A stretch of 37,287 nucleotides of DNA, taken from NCBI GenBank assembly GCA_029977805.1, contig JAPOKE010000008.1, forward strand, positions 1 through 37,287, in the 5' to 3' direction. The translations under genes were made by a program, and so were the position numbers. This DNA is from Phenylobacterium parvum. GTDB taxonomy: Bacteria > Pseudomonadota > Alphaproteobacteria > Caulobacterales > Caulobacteraceae. Below, in pieces: positions 1 through 10,154 of the stretch; within the stretch, counting starts at the first letter, position 1; each line of letters opens with the position of its first letter. Below the pieces are notes generated by a model that saw only the letters and a program-made list of their open reading frames with translations, was not told where the DNA came from and made no database searches.

Positions 1-1163
<1,163 letters not shown>

Positions 1164-1209
1164 GTCGCCGCGGCCTTAGCACACTCCGGCGCTCCGGGGC
1201 GAGGCCGGT

Positions 1210-2505
1210 TCAGAGCCGGTCGCGCAGGGCGTACCAGGTCAGGCCGGCCATGGTCAGGGGCCGACGCAGGAAGCGCCCGCCGGGGAAGGCCGGGGTCGGC
1301 AGGCGACGAAGGGACTCCAGCGCCCCGGACGCCGCCTCGTCCCCCGCCGCCTCGCACCCGAGGAGGTGGCCGACATAGGGCGCCAGCATGACCCCCTGCC
1401 CCGAATATCCCGCCGCCAGGGTCACGCCCGGCGCCGGCGCAGCGACGAGGGGGGTGCGGGGCAGGGTCACCCCCACCGCGCCGCCCCAGGCGTGGGTGAT
1501 GCGGACGTCCGCCAGGTCCGGGTAGATCTTCAGGAGGCTGCGGCGGACATAGCCCGCGAGGTCGGCGGGATAGGTCTGGCGGTAGGTCTCGCCGCCGCCG
1601 AACAGGAGCCGGCCGTCGTCGGTCTTGCGGAAGTAGTTCACGACGAAGCGGGTGTCCGCCGCCGCCGCCCCGCTGCGCAGGATGCTGTCCGCCCGCGCCC
1701 CGAGGGGCTCGGTGACGAGGACGAAGTTGTTGATCGGCATGACCCGGTCCCGGGCCGCCCCGGCGATGGGGGTCAGGTAGCCGTCGCCGGTCAGGACCAG
1801 CCGGTCGCAGGCGATGCGGGCCGTGGGTGTGACGACCTCGATCCCCCCGCCCCGGCGGGACCAGGACAGGGCGGGCGCGCCCTCGCAGATCACGCCCCCC
1901 GCCGCCAGGACCGCCCGCGCCAGGCCGAGGGCGAGGTTCAGGGAATGCAGGTGGCCGCCGCCGTCGTCCCGGAAGCCGCCGTGGTAGACGTCCGTCCCCA
2001 GCTCCTCGGCCAGGGCCTCCCGCGAGAGCAGGATGAGGTGCGGATAGCCGTATGTCCGGGCGAGGTGCTCGATGTGCCGGGCGTCCTCCGCCTCGCCGCC
2101 GGGCCGGTGGCGGGCGGTGAGGAGGCCCGGGCGGTAGCCGGCCTCCGGAGCGACGTCGGCGACCAGCCCGGAGAGGTGGGCCCGCCCCGCCTCCGCCAGG
2201 TCCCAGAGCCGGCGGGTCAGGTCCCGCCCGACCCGGGCCTCCAGCAACTCCGGTTCCTGCCGATGGCCGGGATGGACCTGGCCGCCATTGCGCCCCGAGG
2301 CGCCCGAGCCGACCCGGGCGGCCTCCAGCACGACGACGGGGACCCCCGCCCGCGCCAGGGCCAGGGCCGCCCCCAGGCCGGTGAAGCCGGCGCCGACCAC
2401 GCAGACCCCGGTGCGGACCTCGCCCTCCGGAGCCGGCAGGTCCGGCAGGCGGATGGCCGCCGTCTCGGCGTACCAGGAGCCCTTGGGGTGGCCGTCGTTG
2501 CGCAT
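1210..2505 (-). CDS. puuB: FAD-dependent oxidase, gamma-glutamylputrescine oxidase type
   Basis: This is a predicted flavin amine oxidase of the DAO/PuuB family, which oxidises gamma-glutamylputrescine to the aldehyde with release of ammonia and peroxide. The 431-residue protein has the N-terminal dinucleotide-binding motif VGAGFTGLG at about residues 37-45, the conserved SGRNGGQ segment (70-76) typical of PuuB/OrdL proteins, and a C-terminal FAD-contact segment GYSGQGVMLAP. Length matches the family (about 425). It is the last polyamine gene before lepA and starts 7 bases after the stop of the glutamine-synthetase-like gene, with no good Shine-Dalgarno sequence, so translation is probably coupled. 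The neighbouring ligase and hydrolase support the gamma-glutamyl (Puu) pathway. Specificity for gamma-glutamylputrescine rather than another gamma-glutamyl amine is inferred from context. Confidence 0.85.
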   Translation of the reverse strand: MRNDGHPKGSWYAETAAIRLPDLPAPEGEVRTGVCVVGAGFTGLGAALALARAGVPVVVLEAARVGSGASGRNGGQVHPGHRQEPELLEARVGRDLTRRLWDLAEAGRAHLSGLVADVAPEAGYRPGLLTARHRPGGEAEDARHIEHLARTYGYPHLILLSREALAEELGTDVYHGGFRDDGGGHLHSLNLALGLARAVLAAGGVICEGAPALSWSRRGGGIEVVTPTARIACDRLVLTGDGYLTPIAGAARDRVMPINNFVLVTEPLGARADSILRSGAAAADTRFVVNYFRKTDDGRLLFGGGETYRQTYPADLAGYVRRSLLKIYPDLADVRITHAWGGAVGVTLPRTPLVAAPAPGVTLAAGYSGQGVMLAPYVGHLLGCEAAGDEAASGALESLRRLPTPAFPGGRFLRRPLTMAGLTWYALRDRL

Positions 2506-2512
2506 GCGGCGG

Positions 2513-3913
2513 TCAGACGTTCAGCAGGAGGAACTCGCGCTCCCAGGGGCTGATGGTCTGCATGAAGGTCTCGTACTCGGCTCGCTTCACGGTGGCGTAG
2601 GCGCCGCAGAAGATCCCGCCCAGGACGTCCTTCAGGGCCTCGCACTGCTCGAAGAGGACAAGGGCCTCCAGGAGGTTGCGCGGCAGCTCGATGCCCAGGG
2701 CGGAGGCGTCGGTGGCCACCGGCTCGGTGGGGGTCAGGTCCTGGGTCATGCCCAGCCAGCCCGCCGCCAGGACGGCGGCGATGGCCAGGTAGGGATTGGC
2801 GTCGGACGAGGGGATCCGGTTCTCCAGCCGCCGGTTGGCGGGGTCCGACGGCGGCGCGCGCAGGCCGCAGGTGCGGTTGTCATGGCCCCACTGGGTGTTG
2901 ACCGGGGCGCCTGTCCCCCGGGCGATGCGGCGGTAGGAGTTCACGTAGGGCGCCAGGACGGCCATGACGGCCGGAAGGTAGCGCTGCTGGCCGGCGATGA
3001 AGGACAGGTAGGCCCGGGTGGCCTCGCCGGTCTTCCGGTCAGAGAACAGGGGCCGGCCGTCGGCGTCCAGGACGGACTGGTGGATGTGCATGGCGCTGCC
3101 GGGCTCCCCCGCCATCGGCTTGGCCATGAAGGTGGCGTAGATGTCGTGCTCCAGCGCCGCCTCGCGGATGGTGCGCTTGAACATGAAGACCTGGTCGGCC
3201 AGCTCCAGCGGGTCGCCATGCCGGAGGTTGATCTCCATCTGGGCCACGCCGCTCTCGTGGATCAGGGTGTCGATCTCCAGGCCCTGGGCGTCGGAGTACT
3301 CGTACATGTCCTCGAAGAGGGCGTCGAACTCGTTGACCGCGGCGATGGAATAGCCCTGCCGGCCCGTCTCCGGCCGCCCCGACCGCCCGACCGGCGGGCG
3401 CAGCGGGTAGTCGGGGTCGGTGTTCTTGTCGACCAGGTAGAATTCAAGCTCGGGGGCGACCACCGGGGTCCAGCCCCGGTCGCGGTAGAGGCCGAGCACC
3501 CGGCGAAGGACCTGCCGCGGCGCCTCCTCGACGGGGCGGCCGTCGGGGTGGAAGGCGTCGTGGATCACCTGGGCCGTCGGATCCTGCGCCCACGGCACCA
3601 CCGCGAGGGTGGCGAAGTCGGGGTTCAGGAAGATGTCGGTGTCCGACTGGACCGCGGAGATGGTCCCCATCACCTCCGGGAAGTCGCCGGTGATGGTCTG
3701 GTAGAAGACCGCCAGGGGCAGGTTCATGGACGGCGCGCCGAGGAACTTGCGGACCGGCATGATCTTGCCGCGCGCCACCCCGGCGAGGTCGGGGACGACG
3801 CACTCGATCTCCTCGATGGACTGGCGCGCCAGCCAGGGCCCGGCGGCCTCCAGGGAGGCGACGCCGCGCTTCTCCCGCGCCGGGGGCGGGGGCCGGCGCT
3901 TGCGGGAACTCAT
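2513..3913 (-). CDS. puuA: Glutamine-synthetase-like gamma-glutamylpolyamine ligase (PuuA/SpuB type)
   Basis: This is a predicted ATP-dependent ligase that joins glutamate to the amine of putrescine or another polyamine. The track ORF begins at 4492, but the first stretch is a shadow of the aminotransferase. The start chosen is the ATG at 3913 (MSSRKRRP), which overlaps the aminotransferase stop as ATGA. The 466-residue protein has the GS beta-grasp start (QSIEEIECVVPDLAGVARGK), the metal-site motif ELEFYLVD at about 155-162, the ATP-site HIHQS region and the C-terminal RLENRIPSSDANPYLAIA. The NRRLENR/SDANPYLA signature fits GlnA-like polyamine ligases rather than the housekeeping enzyme, and I see no adenylylation-site NLYDLPPE motif. 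It is paralogous to the gene at 10206-11591. Genuine ammonia-assimilating activity is unlikely. The exact substrate is inferred. Confidence 0.88.
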   Translation of the reverse strand: MSSRKRRPPPPAREKRGVASLEAAGPWLARQSIEEIECVVPDLAGVARGKIMPVRKFLGAPSMNLPLAVFYQTITGDFPEVMGTISAVQSDTDIFLNPDFATLAVVPWAQDPTAQVIHDAFHPDGRPVEEAPRQVLRRVLGLYRDRGWTPVVAPELEFYLVDKNTDPDYPLRPPVGRSGRPETGRQGYSIAAVNEFDALFEDMYEYSDAQGLEIDTLIHESGVAQMEINLRHGDPLELADQVFMFKRTIREAALEHDIYATFMAKPMAGEPGSAMHIHQSVLDADGRPLFSDRKTGEATRAYLSFIAGQQRYLPAVMAVLAPYVNSYRRIARGTGAPVNTQWGHDNRTCGLRAPPSDPANRRLENRIPSSDANPYLAIAAVLAAGWLGMTQDLTPTEPVATDASALGIELPRNLLEALVLFEQCEALKDVLGGIFCGAYATVKRAEYETFMQTISPWEREFLLLNV

Positions 3914-5313
3914 CCCCCGCCCTCCGGCTTCAGGGCCCGCAGGATCGGCTCCGCCTCGTCCAGGGACTTGCGGATGATGGCGACCAGCCGGTCGATCTCG
4001 GCGTGGGTGATGACCAGGGGCGGGCAGCAGACGATGGAGTCGCGGATGCCGCGCACCATCAGGCCGTTGCGGATGCAGATGTCGCGGACCACCGGCCCGG
4101 CCTCGCCCTCCTTGTCGAGGAAACGCTTGTTCGTCCCCGGCTCGCGGACGATCTCCACGGCCCCGATCAGGCCGAGGGAGCGGGTCTCGCCCACCAGGGG
4201 ATGGTCGTTCAGGGTGGCGAGGGCGCGGGCCAGGTAGGGGCCTGTGTCCTCGCGGGTGCGCTCGACCAGGCCCTCGCGCTCGATGATGTCGAGGTTGGCC
4301 AGGGCGACGGCGGCGGCGGTGGGATGGCCGCTGTAGGTGTAGCCGTGGATGAAGTCTCCGCCCTTCTCGCGAAGCTCGGCGACGATGTGGTCGGCCACGC
4401 CCGTGGCGCTGATCGGCAGGTAGCCGGAGGACAGACCCTTGGCCATGGAGATCATGTCCGGCTTCACGCCGTAGTGGTGGTGGCCGAACCACTGGCCCAG
4501 CCGGCCGAAGCCACAGATCACCTCGTCGCAGACCAGCAGGATTCCGTACTTGCGACAGATGGCCTCGACCCGGGGCCAGTAGCCCTCCGGCGGGATGATG
4601 ACCCCGCCGGCGCCCTGGACGGGCTCGCCGATGAAGGCGGCGACATTCTCCGGCCCGACCTCGAGGATCTTGTCCTCGATGGCCTGGGCGGCCCGGGCGG
4701 CGAAGGCGTCGGGGTCCTCGCCGAAGCCTTCGCCGAACGGGTAGGGCTGCATGACGTGCTCGACGCCGGGCACGGGCAGGTCGCCCTGGACGTGCATGGG
4801 CTTCATGCCGCCCAGCGAGACGCCCGCCACCGTGGAGCCGTGGTAGGCGTTCCAGCGGCTGATGAAGATGCGCCGCTGCGGCTCGCCCTTGAGCTTCCAG
4901 TAGTGCCTCGCCAGGCGGAAGATGGTGTCGACCGCCTCGGAACCCGACGAGTTGAAGAAGACGTGGCTCAGGCGTCCGCCCATCAGGCCGGCGATGCGGG
5001 CGGCCAGCTTCACCGTCGGCGGCGTCGCCGTGCGGAAGAAGGTGTTGTAGTAGGGCAGCTCGAGCATCTGCTCATAGGCGGCCTTGGCCAGCTCCTCGCG
5101 CCCGTAGCCGACGTTCACGCACCAGAGGCCCGCCATGCCGTCGAGCAGGGCCCGTCCCTCCCCGTCCACGATGGTGCTGCCCTCGGCCCGGGTGATGATC
5201 CGGCTGCCGCCCAGGCTGGCGATCAGGCGATGGTCGGCCTGGGCCGGCAGGTGATGGGCGAGGTCCAGGCGGCGAAGCTCGGGGACGTCGTGGTTGCGGA
5301 TCGGGACGCTCAC
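3910..5313 (-). CDS. spuC: Class-III PLP aminotransferase, putrescine/polyamine:pyruvate type
   Basis: This predicted omega-aminotransferase moves the terminal amine of putrescine or a related polyamine to pyruvate, giving 4-aminobutanal. The 467-residue protein shows the class-III fold: the substrate-loop GMAGLWCVNVGYG at about 58-71, NSSGSEAVDT (cofactor phosphate) at 121-130, the YHGST segment, the PLP-binding aspartate in VCDEV (Asp263) and the Schiff-base lysine in SMAKGLSSGY (Lys292). The sequence around GLWCVNVGYGR is typical of SpuC/omega-transaminases. Its stop overlaps the next gene start by four bases. In Pseudomonas the spu operon also groups such an enzyme with a glutamine-synthetase-like protein, an amidotransferase-like hydrolase and the transporter, so context supports polyamine use. 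A beta-alanine:pyruvate or taurine substrate cannot be excluded from sequence alone. Confidence 0.88.
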   Translation of the reverse strand: MSVPIRNHDVPELRRLDLAHHLPAQADHRLIASLGGSRIITRAEGSTIVDGEGRALLDGMAGLWCVNVGYGREELAKAAYEQMLELPYYNTFFRTATPPTVKLAARIAGLMGGRLSHVFFNSSGSEAVDTIFRLARHYWKLKGEPQRRIFISRWNAYHGSTVAGVSLGGMKPMHVQGDLPVPGVEHVMQPYPFGEGFGEDPDAFAARAAQAIEDKILEVGPENVAAFIGEPVQGAGGVIIPPEGYWPRVEAICRKYGILLVCDEVICGFGRLGQWFGHHHYGVKPDMISMAKGLSSGYLPISATGVADHIVAELREKGGDFIHGYTYSGHPTAAAVALANLDIIEREGLVERTREDTGPYLARALATLNDHPLVGETRSLGLIGAVEIVREPGTNKRFLDKEGEAGPVVRDICIRNGLMVRGIRDSIVCCPPLVITHAEIDRLVAIIRKSLDEAEPILRALKPEGGG

Positions 5314-5335
5314 GCGGGAAACTCCTGGACGGGGT

Positions 5336-6085
5336 TCAGGGGACGAGGGACTGGCCGCGGAGGGCCCGTCCGAAGACGTTGAAGAATACCTGACTTTGCG
5401 GGTTTTCGCCCGTGCGCCATTCCGGATGCCACTGGACGGCCAGGACCGGGGCGGCGTTCACCCTTGCAGAGAAGGCCTCGACCAGGCCGTCGTCGGCCCG
5501 GGCCTCGACGGACAGGCCCTCTCCCAGCCGGTCGACGCCCTGGTAGTGGACCGAATTGACCCGGATGCGCCCCGCGCCCAGGGCGCCGGCGAGGACGCCG
5601 CCCGGGGTCAGGTCGACTTCGTGAACATGGTCGAACATCTCGTTGAAACCGACCTCGTCGGGGGCGTGGTGGCGCAGGAGCTCCTCGCTCTCAGAGGTGT
5701 CGCGCCTCAGGCTTCCGCCAAAGGCCACGTTCAGTTCCTGGAATCCGCGGCAGATGCCGAAGACCGGCCGGCCCAGGTCCAGCATGGCCCGGATCAGGTC
5801 CCGGGTCATGGCGTCGCGGGCGGGGTCGAAGGGCCCGGGGGCGTCGTCCGCCGCCTCGCCATAGGCGGCGGGGTCCAGGTTGGAGGGACTGCCGGTCAGG
5901 AGCAGGCCGTCGAGCCGCTCGGCCACGTCCGACGCGCGCATCAGCCCGGGCATGGAGGGCACCAGGAGGGCCGCGGCGTCGGCGTGGGCCATGGCCGAGG
6001 CGACATAGCGGTTCATCACCGCCTGGGCGGGCTCGATCCCGACCGTGCGGGTGCAGCAGATGATGCCGGCGACGGGGCGCGCCAT
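5336..6085 (-). CDS. puuD: Gamma-glutamyl-GABA hydrolase (class I glutamine amidotransferase-like)
   Basis: This 249-residue hydrolase releases GABA (or the free omega-amino acid) from its gamma-glutamyl conjugate in the Puu pathway. The class-I amidotransferase triad is visible: nucleophile Cys112 in VFGICRGFQELN, and His220 with Glu222 in VQWHPEW. The glycine-rich LLLTGSPSNLDP segment (about 61-71) and the RHHAPDEVGFNE insertion are usual for PuuD-like peptidase C26 proteins. Its start lies one base after the ATPase stop with no clear ribosome site, so coupling is likely. 22 bases separate its stop from the aminotransferase start. No aldehyde dehydrogenase (PuuC) is present in the window, so that step must be encoded elsewhere. 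Confidence 0.9.
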   Translation of the reverse strand: MARPVAGIICCTRTVGIEPAQAVMNRYVASAMAHADAAALLVPSMPGLMRASDVAERLDGLLLTGSPSNLDPAAYGEAADDAPGPFDPARDAMTRDLIRAMLDLGRPVFGICRGFQELNVAFGGSLRRDTSESEELLRHHAPDEVGFNEMFDHVHEVDLTPGGVLAGALGAGRIRVNSVHYQGVDRLGEGLSVEARADDGLVEAFSARVNAAPVLAVQWHPEWRTGENPQSQVFFNVFGRALRGQSLVP

Positions 6086-6086
6086 G

Positions 6087-7208
6087 TCAGTTCAGCAGGA
6101 CGGCGGGCGAGCAGGCGTGCCAGCCGAGCCAGACCTCCTCGCCCAGGGCGAAGTCCTCCTGGTCCCAGCGCGTGAGGTTGGAGCGCAGCACCTTGACCCT
6201 CCGGCCGCCGGCGATCTCCACCTCGTAGGTGCTCTCGCTGCCGAGGTAGGACTCGTGCCGGATCACGCCCCGCACCAGGTTCGACCCGGCGGGGGAGTCG
6301 TCAAGGACCGGCGGGGGCTGGCCGGGCGCATACTTGTGCAGCTCGATCTTCTCGGGCCTCAGGGCGGCCCAGACGGTGGTTCCCTTCGCGCCGGTCACGC
6401 CGTGGTCGAGGTAGATGTCCGTGGGAAGCTCCGGCGAACGGATCACGGCCTGGTCCTGTTCATCGACGGCCAGGACGCCCTCGAAGAGGTTCACCGAGCC
6501 GATGAAGTCGGCCACGAAGCGGCTGCCGGGGAATTCGTAAAGGTCGTTGGGCGTCGCCACCTGCTGGAGGAGCCCCCGGTTCATGACGGCGCACCGGCCG
6601 GCCAGGGCCAGGGCCTCGTCCTGGTCGTGGGTGACCATGATGAAGGTGATGCCGACGGTCTCCTGCAGGGTGCAGAGCTCCGTCCGCATCTGGTCGCGCA
6701 GCTTGGCGTCGAGGGCGGAGAGGGGCTCGTCCAGCAGGAGGACCCGGGGACGCTTGACCAGGGCCCGGGCCAGGGCGACCCGCTGGCGCTGCCCCCCCGA
6801 GAGCTGGTCCGGCTTGCGCCCGCCCAGGCCGCCCAGCTGCACCAGCTCGAGGGCCTCCTCGACCCGTCGGTCCCGCTCCGCGGTGGGGACCCTGTCGATC
6901 TTCAGGCCATAGGCCACGTTGTCCGCCACGCTCATGTGCGGGAAGACGGCGTAGGACTGGAAGACCATGTTCACGGGACGGCGGTTCGGCGGCACGTTGG
7001 AGATGTCCTGGCCGTCGATCAGTATGCGCCCCTCGGTGGGGGTCTCGAAGCCCGCCAGCATGCGCAGCAGGGTCGTCTTGCCGCAGCCCGAGGGGCCAAG
7101 CAGGCAGAAGAACTCTCCCTCGTCGATGGTCAGGGAGACGTTGTCGACGGCGACCATGCGGCCGAAGCGCTTGGTGACGTTCTCGAACGTGATGATGGGC
7201 TTGCTCAT
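6087..7208 (-). CDS. potG: Polyamine ABC transporter ATP-binding protein
   Basis: This 373-residue ATPase energises polyamine import. The Walker A motif GPSGCGKTT is at about residues 38-46, the Q-loop in MVFQSYAVFPHM, the ABC signature LSGGQRQRV at 136-144, Walker B LLLDEP at 157-162 and the H-loop VTHDQDEAL. A TOBE-type C-terminal domain of about 130 residues follows. This is the length and layout of PotA/PotG/SpuF. It lies directly downstream of the two permeases (6 bases after the potI stop) and one base upstream of puuD, indicating a single transcript. The gene could equally be called potA or spuF; the permease and binding-protein types favour the putrescine (PotFGHI) subfamily. Confidence 0.93.
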   Translation of the reverse strand: MSKPIITFENVTKRFGRMVAVDNVSLTIDEGEFFCLLGPSGCGKTTLLRMLAGFETPTEGRILIDGQDISNVPPNRRPVNMVFQSYAVFPHMSVADNVAYGLKIDRVPTAERDRRVEEALELVQLGGLGGRKPDQLSGGQRQRVALARALVKRPRVLLLDEPLSALDAKLRDQMRTELCTLQETVGITFIMVTHDQDEALALAGRCAVMNRGLLQQVATPNDLYEFPGSRFVADFIGSVNLFEGVLAVDEQDQAVIRSPELPTDIYLDHGVTGAKGTTVWAALRPEKIELHKYAPGQPPPVLDDSPAGSNLVRGVIRHESYLGSESTYEVEIAGGRRVKVLRSNLTRWDQEDFALGEEVWLGWHACSPAVLLN

Positions 7209-7214
7209 GGCGCC

Positions 7215-8087
7215 TCAGGGACGGTCTTTGGGGCGGTCGAGGGCGGCGTGGCCCCCGGCGGTCGAGGCGGGGTCGCCCTGGACCTTCAGGGCGATGGCCG
7301 TCAGGACGACGGTCAGGACGATCAGCAGGGTCGAGGCGGCGTTCACCTCGGGCGTCACCGAGAAGCGGACCATCGAGTAGACCTTGACCGGGAAGGTCAC
7401 GGTGTCCGGCCCCGAGGTGAAGAAGGTGATGACGAAGTCGTCCAGGCTGAGGGTGAAGGCCAGGAAGGCGCCGGCGACCAGGGACGGCGCCATGTGCGGC
7501 AGGATCACGTCCTTGAGGGTCCGCCACTCGCTGGCGCCAAGGTCACGGGCGGCCTCTTCCAGTTCGCGGTTGAAGCTGGCCATCCGCCCCCGGACGACGA
7601 CCGCCACGAAGGGGAAGGAGAAGGAGACGTGGGCGATGATGATGGCGCCCAGGTTGAGGGGCCAGGGCAGGTCCTGCGGCCAGGGCAGCACCTTGGCGAA
7701 GAAGACCAGCATGGCGACGCCGAGGCAGATCTCCGGCGCCACGATCGGCAGGGCCAGGGCGCCGTCGAACCCCGCCTTGCCCGGGAAGCGGAAACGCCAG
7801 AGGGCCAGGGCGGCCATGGCGCCGAGGATCAGGCTGAGGAAGGTGGAGACGGCGGCGATGGTCAGGCTGTTGACGAAGGCCTCGATGAGGGAGGCGTTGT
7901 TCAGCGCCTTCTCGTAGTACTTCAGGGTGAAGCCCTGCCAGACGATGTTCCGCCGGCTGTCGTTGAAGCTGAACACCATCAGGGCGACCAGCGGCGCGTA
8001 GAGGAAGATCCCCACGGCGGCCAGCCACAGCTGGAGGGGCCAGCGGCGGAGGTATTCGAGGGGACCCGGAGCCGGACGCTTGGCCAT
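7215..8087 (-). CDS. potI: Polyamine ABC transporter permease (PotI type)
   Basis: This inner-membrane permease has 290 residues and about six transmembrane segments, starting with the helix LQLWLAAVGIFLYAPLVALMVFSF. The cytoplasmic EAA loop, which docks the ATPase, reads EEAARDLGASEWRTLKDVILPHMAPSL, and the following LAFTLSLDDFVITFFTSG is a hallmark of PotC/PotI permeases. The start codon overlaps the stop of the upstream permease by one base (TGATG), so the two half-transporters are translationally coupled. The C-terminal tail after the last helix (QGDPASTAGGHAALDRPKDRP) is hydrophilic. It forms the translocation pore with the neighbouring PotH-type subunit. Confidence 0.93.
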   Translation of the reverse strand: MAKRPAPGPLEYLRRWPLQLWLAAVGIFLYAPLVALMVFSFNDSRRNIVWQGFTLKYYEKALNNASLIEAFVNSLTIAAVSTFLSLILGAMAALALWRFRFPGKAGFDGALALPIVAPEICLGVAMLVFFAKVLPWPQDLPWPLNLGAIIIAHVSFSFPFVAVVVRGRMASFNRELEEAARDLGASEWRTLKDVILPHMAPSLVAGAFLAFTLSLDDFVITFFTSGPDTVTFPVKVYSMVRFSVTPEVNAASTLLIVLTVVLTAIALKVQGDPASTAGGHAALDRPKDRP

Positions 8088-8992
8088 CAGCCGCGCTCTC
8101 CCCGTCGACGCGACAGCACCGCCTGGAGGGCGATGGCGATGAAGGTCATGTACATCAGCAGGAAGGACAGGGCCGCGCCGAAGGGCCAGTCATTGGCCCG
8201 CTTGAACTGCCGCTCGATGATGTTGGCGATCATCTGGCTGTCCGGCCCGCCGAGCAGGTCCGGGGTCAGGTAGGACCCGAGGGCCGGGATGAAGGTGATC
8301 ACCACCCCTGAGGCGATCCCCGGGAGGGCCAGGGGCGCGACGATGGTGAAGAGGGTCCTCAGGTGGCCGGCGCCCAGGTCGAGGCTGGCCTCGATGAGCG
8401 AGGTGTCCATCCGGTCGAGGGCGGAATAGAGCGGCAGCACCATGAAGGGCAGGTGCACGTAGACCAGCCCCAGGACGACCGCGAAGTTGTTGTGCAGGAG
8501 CTCCAGCGGCTGGAAGGGCGCCAGGGTCCCGAGCCCGAGTCCGGCGACGACGGAGCCCAGCCCGTTCCAGAGCCAACCGAGGGACTGGTTGACATAACCC
8601 TCCGTGCGCAGGACCGCGATCAGGGCGTAGGTGCGGATCAGGAGGTTGGTCCAGAAGGGCAGCATGACGGCCAGCAACAGCCAGGTCTTGGCCTTCGGCG
8701 GGGCGAAGGTGATGGCGAGCGCCACGGGGAAGCCGACCACCAGGCAGATGAGGGTCGTCAGTCCGGCTATCCCCACCGACTTGACGAAGATCTTCAGGTA
8801 GAGCGGGTCCAGGGCCCGCAGGTAGTTCGAGAAGGTCCCCGTCAGGGCGATCTCGGTCAGGCCCCGGTTCTCCCCGAAGGAGTAGAGCCAGACGATCCCC
8901 ATGGGGACAAGGAAGAAGAGGGCCAGCCAGAACAGGGGCGGGACCAGGACCGCGCCGAACAGCGCCTTCGCCGATTTCCAGTGCTGTTCCAT
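8087..8992 (-). CDS. potH: Polyamine ABC transporter permease (PotH type)
   Basis: This is the second permease subunit, 301 residues with about six transmembrane helices. The first is VPPLFWLALFFLVPMGIVWLYSF, followed by a periplasmic segment and the PotB/PotH-typical MLPFWTNLLIRTYALI. The EAA loop reads EASLDLGAGHLRTLFTIVAPLALPGIASG. It sits 25 bases downstream of the binding-protein gene and overlaps potI by one base. Its pairing with the PotI-type permease and PotG-type ATPase gives a complete importer. No odd features are seen. Confidence 0.93.
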   Translation of the reverse strand: MEQHWKSAKALFGAVLVPPLFWLALFFLVPMGIVWLYSFGENRGLTEIALTGTFSNYLRALDPLYLKIFVKSVGIAGLTTLICLVVGFPVALAITFAPPKAKTWLLLAVMLPFWTNLLIRTYALIAVLRTEGYVNQSLGWLWNGLGSVVAGLGLGTLAPFQPLELLHNNFAVVLGLVYVHLPFMVLPLYSALDRMDTSLIEASLDLGAGHLRTLFTIVAPLALPGIASGVVITFIPALGSYLTPDLLGGPDSQMIANIIERQFKRANDWPFGAALSFLLMYMTFIAIALQAVLSRRRGERG

Positions 8993-9017
8993 TCGCCGGG
9001 CCGGCCCTGTCCGTGTG

Positions 9018-10112
9018 TCAGGCGGCGCGCACCCGGGTGACGACTTCCTCGTAGAGGCTGGCCTTGGCCGCCCCCTCGAAGGCCCCGTACTCGCACTTGG
9101 CCAGGATATCCGCGGGCGGGAAGATGGCGGGGTTGTTGCGGTAGCTCTCCGGCATGAGGGCCTTCGCCGCGGCGTTGGGGGTCGGGTAGAGGATGGTCTC
9201 GCTGATCTTCTTCCCGGCCTCGGCGTCCAGCAGGTAGTTGATGAAGGCGTGGGCGTTGTTCGGCCGCGGCGCCCCCACGGGGATGCAGAGGGTGTCGGAG
9301 TTCAGCAGGCTGCCCTCCTTGGGCACGACGAACCCGATGTCCGGGTCCTCGGTCATGATCTGGGCGATGTCGCCGTTGTATTCGAGGACCAGGTCCACCT
9401 CGCCCGACAGGAGCATGTCCTGGCCGTTGTCCTCGTGGAAGGCCTTCACGAAGGGCTTCTGGCGCACCAGCATCTTCTCGATCTCGGCGACCAGTTCCGG
9501 CGGGATGTTGTTGACCGAGTGACCCTTGTACTTGGCGGCCAGGCGGACCAGGTCGGCGGACTCCGAGAGCAGGGCGATCCTGCCCTTGTAGGCGTCGGAG
9601 TCGAACAGCCACTTCCAGCTGTCCGGGACGCCCTTCACCTTGCTCTTCCGGTAGCCGATCCCCAGCACCAGCCAGGTGTAGGGCGCCGACATCTTCCGGC
9701 CCGGGTCATAGTCCGGGTTCATGAAGGTGGGGTCGATGTTCTTCAGGTTCGGGATCTTGGAATGGTCGAGGGGCTGGATCAGCTTGGCCTCGGTCATCCG
9801 GGTGACGAACTCGTTGGAGGGCACGATGACGTCGAAACCCGGATTGCCCGCCTTGAGCTTGGCGAACAGCTCGTCGTTGGTGGCGAAGAGGCTCATGTTG
9901 ACGTCGACGCCGCTGGCCTTCTTGAAGTCGGCCAGGGTTGTCTCGCCGATGTAGGTGTCCCAGTTGTAGAAGTTCAGCTTGGGCTCCTCGCCGCCGGCGG
10001 CGGGAGCTGCGCCAGGTTGCGAGCAGGCGCTGAAGGAGAAGCCGACGGCGGCGGCGCCAAGGGCGGTCAGCAGGCTGCGGCGGGAAGCGCCGCGTCCGGA
10101 AAGCATCGACAT
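9018..10112 (-). CDS. potF: Periplasmic polyamine-binding lipoprotein (PotF/SpuD type)
   Basis: This 364-residue solute-binding protein captures putrescine or spermidine for the importer. The N terminus MSMLSGRGASRRSLLTALGAAAVGFSFSAC combines a twin-arginine-like SRRSLL with a hydrophobic stretch and a possible lipobox ending at Cys30, so it may be a membrane-anchored lipoprotein, possibly exported by the Tat route. The mature part begins KLNFYNWDTYIGETTLADFKKASG, the family opening in which the tryptophan-tyrosine region contacts the polyamine. DVIVPSNEFVTRM and LVLEYNGDIAQIM are further family landmarks. Two hairpin-forming sequences lie in the 93-base gap upstream (10155-10198) and may set its expression relative to the first gene of the cluster. 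Ligand preference cannot be read from the sequence alone. Confidence 0.92.
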   Translation of the reverse strand: MSMLSGRGASRRSLLTALGAAAVGFSFSACSQPGAAPAAGGEEPKLNFYNWDTYIGETTLADFKKASGVDVNMSLFATNDELFAKLKAGNPGFDVIVPSNEFVTRMTEAKLIQPLDHSKIPNLKNIDPTFMNPDYDPGRKMSAPYTWLVLGIGYRKSKVKGVPDSWKWLFDSDAYKGRIALLSESADLVRLAAKYKGHSVNNIPPELVAEIEKMLVRQKPFVKAFHEDNGQDMLLSGEVDLVLEYNGDIAQIMTEDPDIGFVVPKEGSLLNSDTLCIPVGAPRPNNAHAFINYLLDAEAGKKISETILYPTPNAAAKALMPESYRNNPAIFPPADILAKCEYGAFEGAAKASLYEEVVTRVRAA

Positions 10113-10154
10113 CAGGGGGTCTCCAAGGGCGCAGGTATCGAGACCTCAGGATGA

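Noticed and set aside
6045-8273. 742-residue plus-strand ORF, one of the two longest in the track
   Set aside because: It runs antisense through potG and potI, is full of GDG/EGQ/DHV repeats and has no domain. The minus-strand transporter genes are unambiguous.
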